From: Monoraphidium neglectum
Taxonomy: Eukaryota; Chlorophyta; Chlorophyceae; Sphaeropleales; Selenastraceae
Assembly: GCF_000611645.1 (NCBI RefSeq)
Contig: NW_014013502.1
Location: forward strand, 19,632-41,989
Direction of reading: 5' to 3'
Length of the DNA stretch: 22,358 bases
A model generated the notes under the pieces. That model did not search any database and was not told the DNA's origin. It worked only from the letters and a program-made list of their open reading frames with translations. Of this stretch, positions 1 through 10,978 are shown piece after piece; the first letter of the stretch is position 1, and each line of letters opens with the position of its first letter. Both the position numbers and the translations under genes were made by a program.

Positions 1-53
1 CCTGTCCGCCCCCCCCCCAAAAAACGCACACGGCCACCTGGCAACGCCGCCAG

Positions 54-3000
54 GTCGTCCCTGTCCCGCCGCTGTGGCGGCTGCTGGCGCGCAGCCTGCT
101 GCACCCCTTCTGCCTGTTCCAGTACGCCTCCTGCGTCATCTGGTGCGCACGCAGCGGAAAGCCGCCGCTGCGCCCCAACACAGGCGGCCGCGGCCGCCTC
201 GGTCGCCAGCAGAGCGCCTAGCACGTGCTTGGATCTCGCTGCTACGCGCATTGCCTGCCACGCTAGGGTTCCGCTGGGTTACCAGGGGGGGGGCGCGTTG
301 TTACAGCCTCGCCGTGCGGCTGTCCCATAAGTTTGAGGCGGCCTTGTGCCAGCGTGGTTCAGTGCCTTGAGTTCTTGCCTGAGCCGCCCCTGCCACACCT
401 GCCTCTCGCGACGAAGGTGCTGGCAGGGCTACTACTCCTACACCGCCATTGTGTTCTTCATCACGGTGGCCACGTTTACGGCCACGTCTGTCAGCGACTG
501 GCGCACGGCGCGGCGCATGGCGGGCATGGCCCTCTACAGGTGCTTGGGCAGACCTGAGGGTGTTGGGTGGGGGGCATGTGGGTGGTCGTGCGGGCGTGGA
601 TGTGGAATTGGTTTTGGCAAACCTGCATAGACAAGATGAGGGGGTACATTTTGCTGACTCACGTAAGCACAAACCACAAGCATACATTCAGACAGGCACG
701 GGCACACAAGCACATGCATGCATCCAACACCTCCCACACACCTCCATATACATACCCATTTTTGCCACCACCACCATTCCACGCAGCTGCCCTGTTGATG
801 TCATCCTCCACGGCGCCGTCACCACCATTGACTCCTCAGCCCTCGTCCCCGGGGACCTCGTCCTCGTCCGCCGCGGCCGCCTGCCTGCCGACATGCTGCT
901 GCTCCAGGGGGAGGTCGTCGTGGACGAGGCAAAGCTGACTGGCGAGAGCCTCGCGGTGCGCAAGGTGCCCTACTCGTACTGCCCAGCCCCCTGCCGGCCT
1001 CAAGTCGCCGCGGCCGGCCGGTCACTCAAGGACGGTCCGGGCGGCGGCGGCGGCAACAGCAGCCCAGCGGCGGCGGACGCGGCAGAGGCTAGGGCGGCGA
1101 CGGAGGCGGAGGTGCAGGCCGCGGCGGCAGCGGCGCTGCGGTTGCTTGATGATCAGCCGCAGGCTGTGCTTAGCGGGGACACGGAGGTGCAGGTCACGCT
1201 GGCCGCGCCTGGCCGCGCCGCGCGCACGCCGGTTGCGGTCGTGCTCAACTCAGGGTTTGCATCGGCAAAGGGCGGCATGCTGAGGGGGATGCTGCACCCA
1301 ACAAAGCACAAGTGAGCCGCGACGTGGCCCGACAGCCGGTTCGCGCTGCTGCAACGCGAATCGGCGCCCACCTGGCTGCCCCCCCCCCCTGCCTCTGTTC
1401 AGTCCATGCAGGCGTCCATCCGCCGGTATGCATCCGCTCGCGACCTATTGCTTGGCACGACTGCCAGTGCAGTGCACGTCATGCCGCAACGAGCGTTCCA
1501 GCATTCCGCCTGTGCCCTCTTACACCTTCCCTCTGTCATGTGGGTTCAGGGAACACGCACACACACAAGCGCGCATCTGATCTCCCACCCCCCAACACCC
1601 ACTCATCTGTCCCCCCCACACACGCACACCCCTCAGGCTGCGTTTCACCCAGGATGCGCTGTGGTTCATCCTCATGATGCTGATCATTGGGATGTGCTTC
1701 TACGTCTGGTCCATCGTGCTCCTCGTCCGCATGGGCGCCACGGTGGGCTGCCGCGTCATTGTTAAGGGCTGGGGGCAATGCTGGGGCGGGTGGAGGGCGC
1801 ACAAGGCAGCAGGGACACAGAGCCTGGGCGTTGTGGCAGTCTGGTATGTTTTGCTACCAGGATCTGGACAGGCCAGACGTGCAAGCAGCAGCTGCCGGGC
1901 GAGATCACGTTGATCCGCCGGCAGTCCTGAGTACGGTGGGAGCCTGGCCGCGCCGCCAGATGGCATGCGGCTTCGCGCCTGAACACTCCTGAAGAAGCAC
2001 ACGCCGCTTCTTCAACCTGCCGCTTCCTTCTCCTCTCATGACCGCGTCCGGGCTCGCCCTCCTCGCACCTGACGGCTACCTGCCGCAGCCCGGCATGATC
2101 GCGCTCAAGTGAGCAGGGGGGCGCGTCTCATCCGCATTGCCGACCCGCATTTACCGATGCACCTCTGCCCCCGTTTCTCGCGCACTGGCAAACACCGTCG
2201 CAAAACGCGTCCATCTGCCCAGCCCCCACCCGCCTGAAACTGGTCATGCCAACAAAGCGCTCGAAGGTGCATGACACACAAGGTGTGATCCACCGCTCAC
2301 GACGCAGTACCTGCACGATTGCTCCAGAAGAACCACCTCACATCGCTCAACAAACCGCCCCCGCCAGGTACCTTGACCTCATCACCGTGGCGGTGCCGCC
2401 CGCGCTCGTGGCGTGCCTCGCCATCGCCACCGCCGCCGCCGTGGCGCGGCTGTGGCGCGGCGGTGTCAGCGTGTCGTCATCGGGCCACATTAACCTGGCG
2501 GGTGAGGCGTGCGCATGCGCATGTTTGAGCATGATGTGGTCGCGTTTCTTCGACCTGCAACATCACTGCGCGTTCGGCGCCTGCCAGTGGCACGCCTCGC
2601 CTGGATACGCGTCCCAGCAGCAGCAAGCAGCGCACGCGGGGCGGCAACCAGCAGGGCCGTGCTTTTGATGTGCAAACCCTTGACGTTTCACCTGCGGCTG
2701 TCCCCACCTGCACAATACCGCCAACACCACCAAGGGCTCGTCGACACCGTGGCGTTTGACAAGACCGGCACCCTCACGGAGAGCGGCCTCGAGCTGCGGG
2801 AGCTGCGCCTCGCCACCGACGGCCGCTTCCACACTGTGACGCTCTCGCGCGGCAGCGCGCCCGCCACCCCCGCGCCTCCTCCCGCTGCCGAAGAGGGCGG
2901 CGGCAGCGGCGCGTGCGAGGAGGGGGGTGCGCCGCGCGCGGACGGCGGTGGGACGGGGCTGAGTGTCGACGTGCCGCGTGCGGTGCGCGTGCTGCTGGCC

Positions 3001-6000
3001 GCATGCCATGGGCTGGCTGTGGTGGATGGGGCCCTGGCTGGGGACCAACTGGAGATCAAGCTTTTCGAGGCGAGCGGCTGGTCCTGCCTCGGGGAGCAGT
3101 CCGAGGCAGCAGGCCAGATCGGCGTCGGCGCGGCGGCGCGCGACCGGCGGCCGGGGGAGGGGCTGGAGGGCGCTGCGGCGGCCGGCGGGGCCGGGGAGGG
3201 GGCCGGCGGCGGCATGGTCGTCGTCTCGCCGTGCGGGGAGCGGTGCCGCGTGGTTCGGCGGTTCGACTTCACGAGCGCGCGGCAGAGGAGCAGCGTCGTG
3301 GTGACGCACGGGGACGGGTCCCTGGCGGTGTATGCCAAGGTGGGCTGGGGGAAGGGGCACGCAGGGGCGCCTCGACTTCGGACGGTGGTTTCTCTCTGCT
3401 GATTTCTAGGTCAGCAGACTCGGCGGGGCTTGGGAGACGCATGCGCTGCTGGCGGTGCCCCGAGCGGCAATTTCGCGCCAGCTGCGTCCCCCCCCCCCAC
3501 CAGACCAGCAGACTGCCTAGCCCGGCCCGCAGACCTGTTAATCCGCGACAATGCAGGAGCAGCCCGCCACCTGTTCCCAAGGTGCCGCTGCTAGCACCCC
3601 TTGATGCCATCCCTGACTGCCCAACCGCCGCACGCCGCTTTGCACTTTGCCCAGGGCTCTCCGGAGGTGGTGCGGGACCTGTGCGTCAGCGGAGTGCCTG
3701 AGGACTTTGATGCGCAGCTGCAGGCCGCAACACAGGTCGGTTGCTGGCGTTATTTGGGGGGGGGCGGGGTTGCTGGTTATGTTGCACTTCTAGTCAACTG
3801 TGCACGTCACTCCGCAGTTGCGTGCCGGCAGGTGCCGCTGGTTTTGAGAGCCAGCGCATAGCGCGCCCTGCCGGCATCTGAGATAGCACTGCTGCTCGCT
3901 TAAACTGCCCATGCCATGCTGCAACCCGAGCGACCACCCCCCGACCCCCCAAGCCGCCCAGCACCCTTGTGACCAGATCGACTCCCTCGTAAAACGCTAC
4001 TCGTTGTCAGGCCGGACTCCGCGCCATCGCGCTCGCGCACCGCGCGCTTCCGCCGGGCACGGCGCCGTCCGAGGTTGCAAACGCTGACGAGGCAATCCTG
4101 GAGCGCGGCCTCTGCTTTGCTGGGTTTGCGCTGCTGGAGAACCCCCTCAAGCCGGACACTGCAGACGCGATTGCCCAGCTGAAACGGGCGCGCATGCAGG
4201 TCAGTCAGTCCACGCGAACTCGGCGACTGCGGCTGCGTCTGCCGCCCAATGGCCGGACCCAGCCGGCCCTGACCTGTGCGCCGGCGGCTATGAGCTGCCC
4301 CGTGCGACGGGGCCCAGCGGCCATCTCAGCCACAACGAGCCGTCAGCAGCACTGCCTCTTCCCAAACGACCCGCCTCTGGCCCTTCCATAGCCCGTCTGA
4401 GAGCTCAAACCCTTTCCTCCTCCACAAACCTGCCCAAGGTCCTCATGGCATCCGGCGACCACGTGCTCACAGCGGTGAAGGTGGCCCAGCAGTGCGGCAT
4501 CCTGGACCTCGACCGCCCAGCCGCCGTCATCACCGCCGCCCCTCCCTCCGCCGGCGGCGGCCTCGAGTGCGCCTTCGTCGGCGCCGACGAGGCCCGCGCG
4601 CCGGCCGCGCTGCGCGACGCCGTGCGCGGCGTCGCCGAGGGAGCGCTGCAGTGCGCCATCACCGGCGCGGCGCTGCGGGCGCTGCACCAGGCGGCGGCCT
4701 TGCAGACAGCCAGGGCAGCGAAGCCGGACGCGCTGCCAGGTTTGAGGGACGGGACCGAGCATGATGAATTTGGTGATGCGGACGGGCCGTCATCACCCAC
4801 CGCTGCGGCGGCAATCATTGTCAAGGTGGGGGTGTTTTGGTGTTGCGGTTAGCCTGCTTGCAGGCACTCAGCCTCAGGCTGAGGCTCACGCACCCGTGGA
4901 CCCTGCCTGGTACCAAGAAGCGTCGACCTTGGGCGACTGAAGCACCCCCCTGGCAAGCAGTTGCCCACTATTGTCAAAGCTGTCTTCAATCGCAAATCCC
5001 CAACCCCTCCTTCTCTCGACCTGTTGATCCATCTCGCACAACATGTCAACTGCGGTGCTGTGCAGCGCGAGATGCTGCCAGCCACCGTGACCAAGTACGG
5101 GTCCAAGGCTAGCTCCCCTGCGGACCATGAGACGGGCAGCTGGCTGCAGGTCGTCCTGTCAACGTGCGGGCAACAGCGGCCATGAGAGCGCCCCATACTT
5201 GGGATGACGAATTAATGCTGTTGATTGCTGGCACAACTCGTTGCCAGGCGTTTTCTGAGGGGCTGGGCTCAGCCATCAGAAAGGCTTCTCTGCTCATCTT
5301 GTCATGCTGTCAGCTCCAGTTCTTCCGACACCCCCTGCACCGGATCAAGACCACCGCGCCTCCCCCCACACGCAATGCTGGCTCAGAGCGCGGTTGCAAG
5401 CCTCCACAACATTCAATGCGCCCCCTCAAACCCGGGCCGCAGGTGTTCTGTGTATGCGCGCATGACTCCCGGGGACAAGGCCCTGCTGATGGAGCTGCTG
5501 GGACCCGGGGAGCAGGGCGGCGGGGGGGACGACGGGGCTGCGGCACTCCCGGGGCTGGGCAGGTGCGGCGGGCGGGACGCGGCAAAGTGAGGTGGCTGCA
5601 TTGCCAGTGATGCCCAGTCCCTTCTCAAACCGCCCCCTAAAACTTGATCTCACCTCAGTCTGCCGTGCCGGACCCTGCCACTCCACAAACTCACGCACGC
5701 GCGCGGGTGATGCAACGCTGTAATTTGGCCCACGCACGTCCTGCAGGACGGTCGCTTTTTGTGGCGACGGCGCCAACGACACGGGCGCCCTGCGTGCCAG
5801 CCTGGTGGGGCTGTCGCTCTGCCAGGCCGAGGCCTCCATCGCTGCGCCGCTGACCAGCCGGGCCGCAACGGTGCAGGCGATGGTTGCTGTCATTGCCGAG
5901 GGGCGGTGCTCGCTGGCGGCCGCGTATGCCATATTCAGGTTCATCATGAGCTACGCCCTCATCCAGGTGCAGCGCTGGGTGTTGCGTGAATGCAGCACAC

Positions 6001-7993
6001 TGGACATGCATGAGACGCGCCGCTGGCACGAGGGCCCTCTGTATCGCTCTCTAACCCCCGACTTTACCATCTCTTCAAGCCGCTGCTCGTGTGGTTTTTG
6101 AAATTGCACCACCGGCTGTCACCCCAGGTGTTTGGCATCTGCCTGGTATACATGTACGGCATCACCATCGGAAACTACCAGTACCTCATACAAGGTGCGC
6201 AGCGCTGCGCGTGATGGGCAGCTGGCCAGTCAGTGCTGCCCCCTGGCAATGACGTCGACCTCAATCTCGCCACTCAGCTGGCGGGTCCGGTCCTCACCTA
6301 ACTCGCTGCACAATCCCTCCGCCCACCCGAACGCCCCAACCCAGCAGCCCCCCTCCCTTTGAATCCACCCCCACCTCCGCCCATCACCGCAGACCTGTTT
6401 TTCGCCACGGTCCTGGCAGGCTTCATGTCCGCCACGCCGCCCTGCCGCCGCCTCAGCGCGCAGCGCCCGCCGCCCTGCCTCATGAGCGCCGCCGTGATAC
6501 TGCCGGTCGCGGCGCACTGCGTCACCATAGGAGTGTTCCAGGTGCGCGGCGGCCGCAGGCGCCGTTTGGGGTATGGATGACGCGTGTGGGGGCCTCTGCC
6601 CGCCGCTGTGATCAGTCGCATTCCATCTAAGCGATGATATTTGGAGGGGAGGGGGGCGGGGGTCCTCACTTGCTCCGCCTGAGGAGCATTTTGTCCACCT
6701 GGCCTGCGGGGTGCGGCTCTAGTCACTGCTGCGCCTGCTGGCCGTGGGCCTTGCTGAAGCCCCCCCCCCTCATAGTTGACCTGGAATGCTCTTGCATACA
6801 GGTGGCCGCGCTGCTGATGCTGGGACGCGAGCCTTGGTACACGCGGTTTGACACGACCGAGGTTGGCGTGCTGACGGAATCCATGGTGCGCCGGGTGGAT
6901 GCTTGGGTTTTTGGGGCAAGGAAGGTCGATTGACTGGATACGGAGCCGTGGCGACGGTACATCATACAATCAGGGAGCAGCTCATGTTCCAAATGTTGAC
7001 AAACATGAGCTTCAAACATGAGATTTCAAACCCCAACTCACTACGACAGGCGCCTGAGAACACCGTGGTCTTCAACATGAACATCGCCCAGATCTGGATC
7101 AGCTGCCTTGCTCTCAACATTGGACGACCCTTCCGAGCACCGATCTGGAGGAATCGCCCCCTCGTGGCCGTACTGGTGGGCATGTTGGTGTGTCAGGCAG
7201 GCGAGGCCGGCCGCCCAGTCGCAGCGACTGGGCTGAGGGCCCTGCACCCTAGGCTGGAGCAGTTGCAACATCCGGCTGTGCCAGCTGTCGACGCATATTG
7301 GAAAGGAGGGGGCCGCCTGCCCCCTGTTGTGTGCTGGTCCACATTGCGGCCTCGCCGCAATGTCGGCCATGGACTCAGTACCAGCCGTACCTGAATGCTA
7401 TGAAAACACAGTGAGTTGATGCTGCACCGCAACCTGCTGACAATCCCTGCCAAAACCCTACAGGTGATTCAGCTGGCCCTGATCCTCTACTGCGTCTTCT
7501 CCCCGGTCGACTACCTCGGCAGCAGCAAAGACCCCATCAGTGAGCCCCACCACATCCCTGGGGGGAGTGCGATTGCAGCAAACACTTTTGTCGAGCATCC
7601 ACACTGCATCTGCAAGCCTCTTGTCTGCACCAAGATGCGCATACGGTAGCAGCTCTTGACCTCCCATGCCACCGGGGTTCAGGTCAACTGAGTTAGCGTG
7701 GGCAAATTGTTGAGCGCAGGGACACGGCCCTCGACGGCTCTCACAAATCACCTCACCCTGCCTTGCTTCCCTCTTCTCCTGCCTGTGATACTAACCCCGC
7801 AGTGGACGAGTTTGCACAGCTGGTGGGGCTGCCGATGTCATTCCAAGGCAAACTATTTGCGCTCATAGCTGGCAACGCAGCCGCCAGCTACCTCACGCAA
7901 ATTTTGGTGCGCAAAGCACTGGCAGCGGTGCCACGCCTACTTGCGTGGCGACTGCTGCGCGGTGACATTCACGGCACTGGCACGGCCACGTGA
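54..7993 (+). CDS. P5B-type P-type ATPase (ATP13A2/YPK9-like), 5'-partial, 19 exons
   Basis: P5B ATPases are endolysosomal/vacuolar membrane pumps; characterised members export polyamines from the lumen. Exons by my reading: 54-142, 417-539, 787-1311, 1637-1742, 2089-2108, 2368-2501, 2735-3339, 3655-3735, 4011-4199, 4439-4825, 5066-5094, 5443-5586, 5747-5966, 6128-6194, 6393-6541, 6802-6861, 7050-7175, 7464-7539, 7803-7993. All junctions are GT-AG, phases match, and the total is 1106 residues plus stop. Motifs, numbered in this partial protein: TGES 122-125 (actuator), VPPALV 297-302 (M4), DKTGTLT from phospho-Asp 341, GDQLEIKLFEASGW (N domain), KGSPE 534-538, SGDH 629-632, GDGAND 817-822 followed by QAEASIAAPLTS, which is very P5B-like. 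M1/M2 lie in the first two exons and M5-M10 in the last seven. M4 reads PPALV instead of P5B PPALP, and SGDH replaces TGDN. An Ala/Gly-rich insert follows TGES and another lies in the N domain. The N-terminal membrane region and start codon are off the left edge. Confidence 0.94.
2089..2108 (+). other. 20-nt microexon of the P5B ATPase
   Basis: Encodes PGMIAL plus two bases of the next Lys. It joins RMGAT (exon 4, phase 0) to YLDLITVAVPPAL (exon 6, phase 2) and restores the M3-M4 linker expected in P5B ATPases. The acceptor is CCGCAG and the donor GTGAGC. Without it exon 4 cannot join exon 6 in frame. Confidence 0.8.
5066..5094 (+). other. 29-nt microexon of the P5B ATPase
   Basis: Encodes REMLPATVT plus two bases of Lys. 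It links AAIIVK (end of exon 10, phase 0) to CSVYARMTPGDK (exon 12, phase 2). This is the segment just before the conserved V(Y/F)ARM(T/S)P motif of P5B pumps. The acceptor is CTGTGCAG and the donor GTACGG. Confidence 0.78.
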
Positions 7994-9159
7994 GGACTCT
8001 ACCTGACCCTTGAGAGGCGCACCCCTGCTCTTGGAGCTCTGCATGGCGTTGTCAGGCTTAATGCTGTCCTCGGCTGCACATAAAGCTTGAGCTCTCAAGC
8101 TTGACATGGCTGCACGGCAATGCTGGAACATGCTGCCGTCACCACCAACTTCCCCACACTTGAAGCGATGATGAAGGCGTGCTGACCCGTTGCTGGTTTC
8201 AGCGTATTATTCATAAAAATTTCACACATGCCTGATAACTTCATCACGCCGTGCCTGCTGAGCTCGCTTGTTTTGTGGTTGCGACCACAGGCTGGCAGGG
8301 TGCGCTGAAACTGCGCATGCACCCCTGCGAGTCACGCAAAGGCAGCACGGCTGGTGGCTGGAAAGTCACCGTACATGCTTCAGATGGTCACTTTCACCCG
8401 CTGGATGCATTGCTGATGTCAGTCCAAAAGTTGCGCCATCATATCTTCCTTTGAATACAGCTAGCCATGAGCGCATTCCTGCCTGCTCAGTTGGCCGTTT
8501 GCGCCACAACACACAGGTGCACATAGAGTCTGCAGTTAACCATCAACGCGTGCTGATGTTGTGCGCCGTGCGGCACATGCATGCGCTGTTCCAATTTCCA
8601 ACAGCACCCCTGCATCATCAAGGATGCCCCACTGCTGCTTTACGCGGAACGAGTGGTCGGGGTGCACGCGGCGCCGGCACCGCTCCTGCATGTCCAAAGA
8701 GCTTATTGCCCATCAATCTTGCAACAACCAGGACGAGTCAGCTTGCCAGCTGGTCTTTCCATCTCACACAGGATGGTGCTCGTACGAAATGCATACATGC
8801 CGGGGTGCAGGCGGCGGCAGTCAACAAGCACAAGAGGCCACCACCAGTGCAGCATAAGGCATCCACTGAGGCGGCCATCATTTGTGAGCATATTCGAGTA
8901 TATTGGAGGGTGAGGTGGCACCATGGTGAAAAAGTGGGAGCCAGGTCACACCAGAACTATTGAAACGGCATTCTTGCGCCTTGCAGGACAGCACAAGACC
9001 CTTATTTTCTGAGCGCCATCAGAGACCAGACCGACCACGCCCCCGCACACCGCGCAGTCACGCGCGCGCTGCAAGTCGCACTCATCGCCTCACCACGTCA
9101 ACGTCGCGGCCGCATGGCAGCCACCCACGCACGGCCACCCGCGACGCAGTGCTGGCTGG
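7994..9159. other. Convergent intergenic region
   Basis: Lies between the stop codons of the plus-strand ATPase and the minus-strand methyltransferase, so it should hold both 3' UTRs. I see no TGTAA element on the plus strand just after the ATPase stop. An ATAAAA-like stretch occurs near 8212. A 231-codon plus-strand open frame (8268-8963) is rejected as chance. No RNA gene or repeat family is recognised. Confidence 0.6.
8083..8102. repeat. Short inverted repeat in the ATPase 3' flank
   Basis: Two 9-nt arms (AAGCTTGAG and CTCAAGCTT) separated by two bases, about 90 bp after the ATPase stop. In RNA the loop would have to open the inner pair. It could be a 3' UTR hairpin or chance. Confidence 0.5.
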
Positions 9160-9912
9160 TCACCACAGCCAGGGCACCAGGCGGTACCTCACCCGCGCGG
9201 CATACTCGCGGTACCCAGGCAGGTTCTGGTGCAGCCAGCGGTCCTCGAGCGCGGCGCGCACCACCAGCGTCGCGCACCGCGCGGCCCCCAGCGCGCCCGC
9301 CCAGCTCGACTGCAGCAGCACGCACTCGGCGGGCGCCTGCAGCAGCCAGGCGGCGTATGCGGGGTGGCGGACGAACGCGTAAGGGCCGGCCGAGCAGACG
9401 GCGTGGCCGCGCTCAGGCTGCAGCCGGACCACCCCCGAGAACCAGCGGTTGGAGAGGAGCGCCCACGACACGCCCGCGAGCGCGGCTGCGAGCGCCGCTG
9501 CGGCCGTGAGCGCCGTCGCCGGCGCGAGCGGCGCAGGCGGGGGCGCGAGGCGCCGCTGCAGACCGGCGGCCGCATAGCCGGCGGCGGTCGTGGCTATGAA
9601 CAGCGGCACGAGCACGCGGTCAAAGGCGGCGACGCCGGGCGGCGCGCCCATCAGCGCGCGTGCGCGCTCGGCGATGAGGCCGGGGTCGTGCCGCAGGAGG
9701 TAGAGGCCGACCGGGAACCAGAACGCCTCCTGCGCCAGCGCGACCGCCCAGGCCTCGGGCCACCGCCAGGTGCCCGCGGTGGCGAGCAGCAGGGCGATCA
9801 AGAAGGCACACCGCAGCACCATGTGGTAGGCCAGGCCGAACGGGGTCCAGGCGCGCTCGGCCGGCGAGCGGCGCGGCGGCGCGGGGGCCAGAGATGGTGG
9901 TGGCGGCGCCAT
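9160..9912 (-). CDS. Isoprenylcysteine/phospholipid methyltransferase-superfamily membrane protein, apparently intronless
   Basis: A 250-residue protein read from one uninterrupted frame. The C-terminal half carries the superfamily hallmark: GPYAFVRHPAYAAWLL (the GPY..(R)HP.Y motif that contacts S-adenosylmethionine in PEMT/ICMT enzymes), then LEDRWL and YREYAARVRYRLVPWLW at the extreme C-terminus, matching the family's E-x(n)-Y-xx-Y-xx-RV-x-RLIP pattern. About five hydrophobic segments are visible, for example LAYHMVLRCAFLIALLLATA and VLVPLFIATTAAGYAAAG, so it is an integral membrane protein. It most resembles bacterial methyltransferase-family proteins annotated as isoprenylcysteine carboxyl methyltransferase-like; the true substrate is unknown. 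The start is the ATG whose complement is 9910-9912, just before a Pro-rich leader. The frame stays open upstream into the N gap, so an earlier start cannot be excluded. TATA-like CTATAGCC lies about 40 bp upstream. A single exon is unlike the intron-rich ATPase and S1 genes and suggests horizontal or retro-origin. Confidence 0.85.
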   Translation of the reverse strand: MAPPPPSLAPAPPRRSPAERAWTPFGLAYHMVLRCAFLIALLLATAGTWRWPEAWAVALAQEAFWFPVGLYLLRHDPGLIAERARALMGAPPGVAAFDRVLVPLFIATTAAGYAAAGLQRRLAPPPAPLAPATALTAAAALAAALAGVSWALLSNRWFSGVVRLQPERGHAVCSAGPYAFVRHPAYAAWLLQAPAECVLLQSSWAGALGAARCATLVVRAALEDRWLHQNLPGYREYAARVRYRLVPWLW

Positions 9913-10072
9913 GCCAGTATGAACGAGCAGGATATAGTGCTGGATGATCAGGCTATAGGAGCTGGCGGCCCACAATGTATGGATGTTGGCGGTGGAAAAG
10001 CAGGTGCTGCTGTCCACGGCCTGCTGGGTGCCGGCAGCGCGGGGGCAAGAGGAGCGCGGAACAGGCGGGTAG

Positions 10073-10882
10073 NNNNNNNNNNNNNNNNNNNNNNNNNNNN
10101 NNNNNNNNNNNNNNNNNNNNNNNNNNNNNNNNNNNNNNNNNNNNNNNNNNNNNNNNNNNNNNNNNNNNNNNNNNNNNNNNNNNNNNNNNNNNNNNNNNNN
10201 NNNNNNNNNNNNNNNNNNNNNNNNNNNNNNNNNNNNNNNNNNNNNNNNNNNNNNNNNNNNNNNNNNNNNNNNNNNNNNNNNNNNNNNNNNNNNNNNNNNN
10301 NNNNNNNNNNNNNNNNNNNNNNNNNNNNNNNNNNNNNNNNNNNNNNNNNNNNNNNNNNNNNNNNNNNNNNNNNNNNNNNNNNNNNNNNNNNNNNNNNNNN
10401 NNNNNNNNNNNNNNNNNNNNNNNNNNNNNNNNNNNNNNNNNNNNNNNNNNNNNNNNNNNNNNNNNNNNNNNNNNNNNNNNNNNNNNNNNNNNNNNNNNNN
10501 NNNNNNNNNNNNNNNNNNNNNNNNNNNNNNNNNNNNNNNNNNNNNNNNNNNNNNNNNNNNNNNNNNNNNNNNNNNNNNNNNNNNNNNNNNNNNNNNNNNN
10601 NNNNNNNNNNNNNNNNNNNNNNNNNNNNNNNNNNNNNNNNNNNNNNNNNNNNNNNNNNNNNNNNNNNNNNNNNNNNNNNNNNNNNNNNNNNNNNNNNNNN
10701 NNNNNNNNNNNNNNNNNNNNNNNNNNNNNNNNNNNNNNNNNNNNNNNNNNNNNNNNNNNNNNNNNNNNNNNNNNNNNNNNNNNNNNNNNNNNNNNNNNNN
10801 NNNNNNNNNNNNNNNNNNNNNNNNNNNNNNNNNNNNNNNNNNNNNNNNNNNNNNNNNNNNNNNNNNNNNNNNNNNNNNNNNN
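10073..10882. other. Assembly gap (810 Ns)
   Basis: A run of N. Open frames across it are artefacts. The 5' flank of the methyltransferase gene, and possibly part of that gene, lies here. Confidence 1.
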
Positions 10883-10969
10883 GGGCGGGGGTGGCGCAAA
10901 AGACGTGTAAAAAGGCACTGCAGGTCGTCACTGCGGATCGCGGTGGCCTTTCACTTTGACCTTTCAACT

Positions 10970-10978
10970 TATATAAAT
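10970..10978 (+). promoter_or_regulatory. TATA-like element (TATATAAAT)
   Basis: A good TATA-box match in otherwise GC-rich sequence, 24 bp before the ATG at 11002 and 44 bp before the ATG at 11022. The spacing would put a start site near or after the first ATG, so a promoter reading rightward is possible but no downstream gene is established. Confidence 0.3.

Noticed and set aside
2563..3360. 265-codon open frame on the minus strand
   Set aside because: It is the antisense shadow of ATPase exon 7, which contains DKTGT and KLFEASGW on the plus strand. The antisense product is low-complexity Pro/Arg/Ala.
8268..8963. 231-codon plus-strand frame in the convergent intergenic region
   Set aside because: It has no ATG at its beginning and no recognisable motif, with many Cys/His/Trp typical of noncoding translation. 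It lies where two 3' UTRs should be.
9160..10959. Long frames running through the N gap on both strands
   Set aside because: They are open only because Ns cannot contain stops. Only the methyltransferase part from 9912 down is supported.
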